A stretch of DNA of 64,000 bases from Nematostella vectensis (lineage: Eukaryota > Cnidaria > Anthozoa > Actiniaria > Edwardsiidae). The stretch's first letter is position 1; the number at the start of each line of letters is the position of its first letter. Location of the stretch: NCBI RefSeq assembly GCF_932526225.1, contig NC_064041.1:13257951-13321950 (forward strand), in the 5' to 3' direction. The position numbers and the translations under genes were made by a program. Positions 61,501-64,000 of this stretch are shown here, one piece after another. The notes beneath the pieces are model-generated. The model saw only the letters and a program-made list of their open reading frames with translations, was not told the DNA's origin and did no database searches.

Positions 61501-62881
61501 TAGGTTATACATACTTTGTTGAATTCTTTGCGTATTTCCTTTGTATCCTCGGAACGCAATTTGGCGAATTTCTCCGCCACCAGTTTTTCGATGTCCAGCT
61601 GACGATCAGGAAGATCTTTCTTCGTAATGCGCCCGGTGATACGAATATCTGACACGAACAAGTATCGATTACATTGTGTTGTCATTTTTTAAATAGAGTT
61701 TTAAAAAATTCCCGCCGCGCTGTTTATTTTTGGCGTACAAGACCAAGAGCATGGTCGTGCGATAGCGATAGCATGGCGTCTCAATATAGCCATAACAGGT
61801 TGATCGAAAAGAAGGGAGAAGTAAGAACAAATTTGAATACTTAATTTAAAAAAAAAAAGCTTTCCAAAATCGGCCAACAGCTTTGTCGAGATGACACAAA
61901 CACCAGGCTTCGCCTGACCCTCATTATCATAATGGGCCATTTGATTCGGTGCCCCCCTCCCCCCATGGAAGAATTCTTGATCCGCCCCCTGGAGTCTCGT
62001 ATCACTATTGATCTTCTCCACAAACAAGAATTCTCCTAGCTGAGGTATGAAAGGCGGCTACGCCCTCGTATCACTATTGATCTTCTCCACAAACAAGAAT
62101 TCTCCTAGCTGAGGTATGAAAGGCGGCTACGCCCTCGTATCACTATTGATCTTCTCCACAAACAAGAATTCTCCTAGCTGAGGTATGAAAGGCGGCTACG
62201 CCCACGCCCCTCCTTCAATCCTAAATCTGGTAATGGTCATCAACTATATGCTTTGAAACTCTACCGTGCATGAATTAGTAAAAAGGAAAAAAATAAATGT
62301 ATTTCGTCACCAGTTAGCCATTACTTTGCTCCCGTTTCTATTGGGGACCAGGTGCCGTGAAAGTACCATGTCAATTCATTTCCGTACCCTGCCCACCCCC
62401 GTCTTTGCCTTGCCTAGGTTATTATTTGAATATGGACGTACCAACAGCGGATCCGATTTTGTAGAATCTTCTGGTGTCTTCTTTCTCATGCTGTATATCC
62501 TCATCGCTCACTACGAATAAAATTTACATTTTACTTACATTAATACTAAACAAACGAAGCGAATCCAGGCGCAGTAACGTGTCATGCTATATTTTTCTCA
62601 TCCTTACCTTCAAAGCTATGATCAAGTAATAGCGCTATATGCCCCAATCCCTCACATCTCACGGCCAATACAAACTGCTCGAACCCATTCTTCCGTCGCT
62701 TGAGCTTGTCAATAAGAGTCCATGTGGCTCTGGTAGCTCCTTTGTTATTTTCATCGCATTCAACTTGCTCCGAGTCCGCCCCGGTCAAACAGGTGAGGTG
62801 GGGTAGTAGTTCGGTTGGCCGGAAGTCATGTTGGAAATACTGCAGTCGCTTAGTGATCAGCTCCCGCTGCTTGGGTTGCAT
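49571..62881 (-). CDS. RIG-I-like receptor with N-terminal CARD (right copy)
   Basis: Exons on the minus strand: 62881-62608, 62510-62442, 61648-61515, 61000-60829, 60239-59985, 59322-59200, 58711-58520, 58015-57749, 57434-57262, 56898-56698, 56484-56257, 55628-55462, 54655-54520, 54070-53833, 53269-53129, 51630-51446, 50853-50590, 49819-49571. Each exon has exactly the length of its left-arm counterpart, so the frame is intact for 1155 aa. The helicase motifs and four zinc cysteines I checked are present. Differences from the left copy include four in the CARD, Leu to Gln in exon 2, Val to Glu opening the 61000 exon, Asp to Val and Thr to Pro in the insert exon, Lys to His after motif III, and Arg to Cys, Asp to Thr, Glu to Gln, Val to Arg and Leu to Phe in the CTD. 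Both copies look functional; convergent orientation. Confidence 0.94.
50033..50499. mobile_element. TIR element in the last RLR intron, right-arm copy
   Basis: Mirror of 26606-27073 with matching termini. Confidence 0.72.
51830..53150 (-). repeat. 32-bp tandem 5' splice-site array, right-arm copy
   Basis: About 40 copies of taccatacgtatcgtaacgt atgaggtagact, the complement of the left unit, next to exon 53269-53129. An inner block (about 51870-51960) recurs at about 52160-52250 (with cgtatacgtatcg and tgaagtagac marks), so part of the array was itself duplicated. Copy number differs from the left arm. Confidence 0.95.
54718..55030. repeat. ~100-bp tandem triplication, right-arm copy
   Basis: Mirror of 22430-22745, with small deletions (for example in tttacgtatgactacc). 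Confidence 0.78.
55325..55397. repeat. Short hairpin, right-arm copy
   Basis: actcactcgtttccctttca / tgaaaggaaaacgagtgagt, the complement of 22072-22142. Confidence 0.8.
55988..56055 (-). tRNA. tRNA-like sequence, right-arm copy
   Basis: Minus-strand A-box TAGCTCAGTAG and B-box GGTTCGAAACC. The A-box is closer to consensus than in the left arm, but the stems still do not pair as a tRNA. Confidence 0.35.
57000..57250. repeat. Degenerate ~20-bp repeat, right-arm copy
   Basis: aaacaggattggcaggatct-like words; mirror of 20215-20520. Confidence 0.55.
59460..59670. mobile_element. Homopolymer-bounded short element, right-arm copy
   Basis: Mirror of 17805-18005; G-run and C-run lengths are longer than on the left, as expected of unstable homopolymers or sequencing error. 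Confidence 0.4.
61990..62205. repeat. 69-bp tandem repeat, three copies
   Basis: gaattctcctagctgagg at 69-bp steps (62029, 62098, 62167), against eight in the left arm. Confidence 0.92.
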
Positions 62882-64000
62882 CTTGTGTCACGTAACTCGT
62901 CACGCAGTTTCTGTTGGAAAATGAAAAGGATTGAGGGAGAACAAATGCGGAAACAAATTTCAAGAAAATTGGCGTTATGGGTAGGGGGAAAGGGGGGGGG
63001 CATGATTAAGAAAGTGTACGTGCAATAGGGGCTTGGGCACGCTCAGGATTTTAGCGGCAATATAACAGCAAGGCAGATTATTATTATTATTATTTTTTAC
63101 ATAAAGGAGGACACCACAACAACTTGTTCACAAGCCATTTTTGCTATTTAGCAAAATACCAAATGCGAAAAAGCATCCATTTTCATCAGGTGATTTAGAA
63201 GGTTCTTGCGATAATTTCGATTAAAGCTGGTAAATGAAGTATGAACCTCCGTTGATGGATTCTTTCGTCATTGTTATGGTATACCTGCTGAATTTGCTAG
63301 TTACCAGGCCGTGCGCAGCATGGCTTAGCTTGTAGTAAAATGGAACGAATAAAACAGTCATATATAATGAATCAGCCGATTGTGGGGCCATACAGTTTCT
63401 TATTCAGAAAAGGCTTATTTTCATTGAAAGATTTTATCTTTTATTCGCTTTCTGGAGTGACGGAACCAAATATTTCTGTGTTTATTTTGGCTGTAATTTG
63501 CCATTTAAAAAAGTTATAAAGTACATGATTTCTATGCATAAGTGGCCTATTGGCTAATACAAAAACCCACAAATGCCTATTATTTTTTAAACCGCGCAAA
63601 ATTAATACGAATAAGGTAGGAAAATATAATAATTTAGTTGTTATTAAAGAAAATCGTGCTACGGTTCCCAGAAATATGACTATTCAATGAGTTCTACGAA
63701 TTATGAATACTAAATGTGAATAATGAATCATAGTAAAAAAAAAATACTTGGTAAAACAACCTTTATCGTATACACTAAAAGATAAGGAGCCAAACAAAAG
63801 TTTACCACTACTTCTTTATAGATATGCAATGCAATCGAGGTTTAGTTAGAACGGTAAAAAGAGGTTTCGTACAAACTTTTATGTAGATAGCGATTTTTAA
63901 ACGAATAAAAACCAATGCGTTTTGCCTTGGTCATTAACAAAACCAAAGATGTAAATGAAACACTACGATGTTCTTACCTAGTAAAGAATGTTTTTCTTCT
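62882..64000 (-). other. 5' UTR, intron 1 and partial non-coding exon of the right RLR gene
   Basis: The coding exon extends to 62910, intron 1 covers 62911-63977, and the non-coding exon starts at 63978 (donor GT at 63977-63976) and runs off the edge. Its promoter is outside the window. An (ATT)n run at 63078-63096 is shorter than the left (AAT)n. Confidence 0.75.

Larger units (their letters stand above)
38880..64000 (-). repeat. Right arm of the ~25-kb palindrome
   Basis: Reverse complement of 13008-38470 in conserved order, with private indels and satellite copy-number changes. Base substitutions are sparse (4 in the 274-nt CARD exon). It runs off the right edge inside RLR intron 1/exon 1. 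Confidence 0.9.

Overview
This is eukaryotic, intron-rich, TA/minisatellite-heavy DNA from an animal. The gene content (an RLR with a CARD exon, a CARD-only gene, and a signal-peptide/D8C gene with an EGF exon), short exons and abundant MITEs best fit a cnidarian, probably an anthozoan such as a sea anemone. That assignment is inference; no diagnostic marker gene is present. Nothing here is prokaryotic, and no CRISPR array or operon is present.

Layout. 1-7.8 kb: a head-to-head pair of mitochondrial housekeeping genes, PTRH1 (peptidyl-tRNA hydrolase 1, minus strand, five exons) and DNLZ (DNL-type zinc-finger Hsp70 escort protein, plus strand, two exons), with about 114 bp between start codons. 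8.4-10 kb: two fold-back transposon-like elements. 10.3-11.8 kb: a compact two-exon gene encoding a CARD-only protein of about 100 residues. 12.8-27.5 kb: a complete CARD-containing RIG-I-like receptor (RLR) gene on the plus strand. I assembled one non-coding and 18 coding exons; every splice phase joins and they sum to 3468 nt (1155 aa). 27.5-33 kb: repeats and MITEs. 32.6-33.6 kb: a signal-peptide plus D8C-like cysteine-rich secreted protein. 33.8-38.5 kb: large minisatellites and a (TA)n tract.

From about 38.9 kb to the right edge the sequence is the reverse complement of 13.0-38.5 kb: the minisatellites, the D8C gene, the MITEs and the whole RLR gene recur on the minus strand in mirror order. 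The window therefore holds a palindrome with arms of at least 25 kb, with two intact, convergent RLR genes that differ by roughly fifteen residues. The arms differ by substitutions, minisatellite copy number and private insertions, so this is not a simple sequencing fold-back. It is either a real inverted duplication or two haplotypes joined head-to-head in assembly. Near the centre lies a single-copy EGF-like exon.

The most unusual local feature is in RLR intron 16. There a 32-bp unit made of the last 16 nt of exon 16 and the first 16 nt of the intron is tandemly repeated about 30-40 times, which makes a long array of 5' splice sites. Two further splice-donor duplications, both in frame, occur elsewhere in the window. 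The RLR promoter carries NF-kB-like sites, a CRE and a TATA box. Together, the CARD-only gene, the inducible-looking promoter and the duplicated receptors suggest a small innate-immunity locus for RNA sensing.
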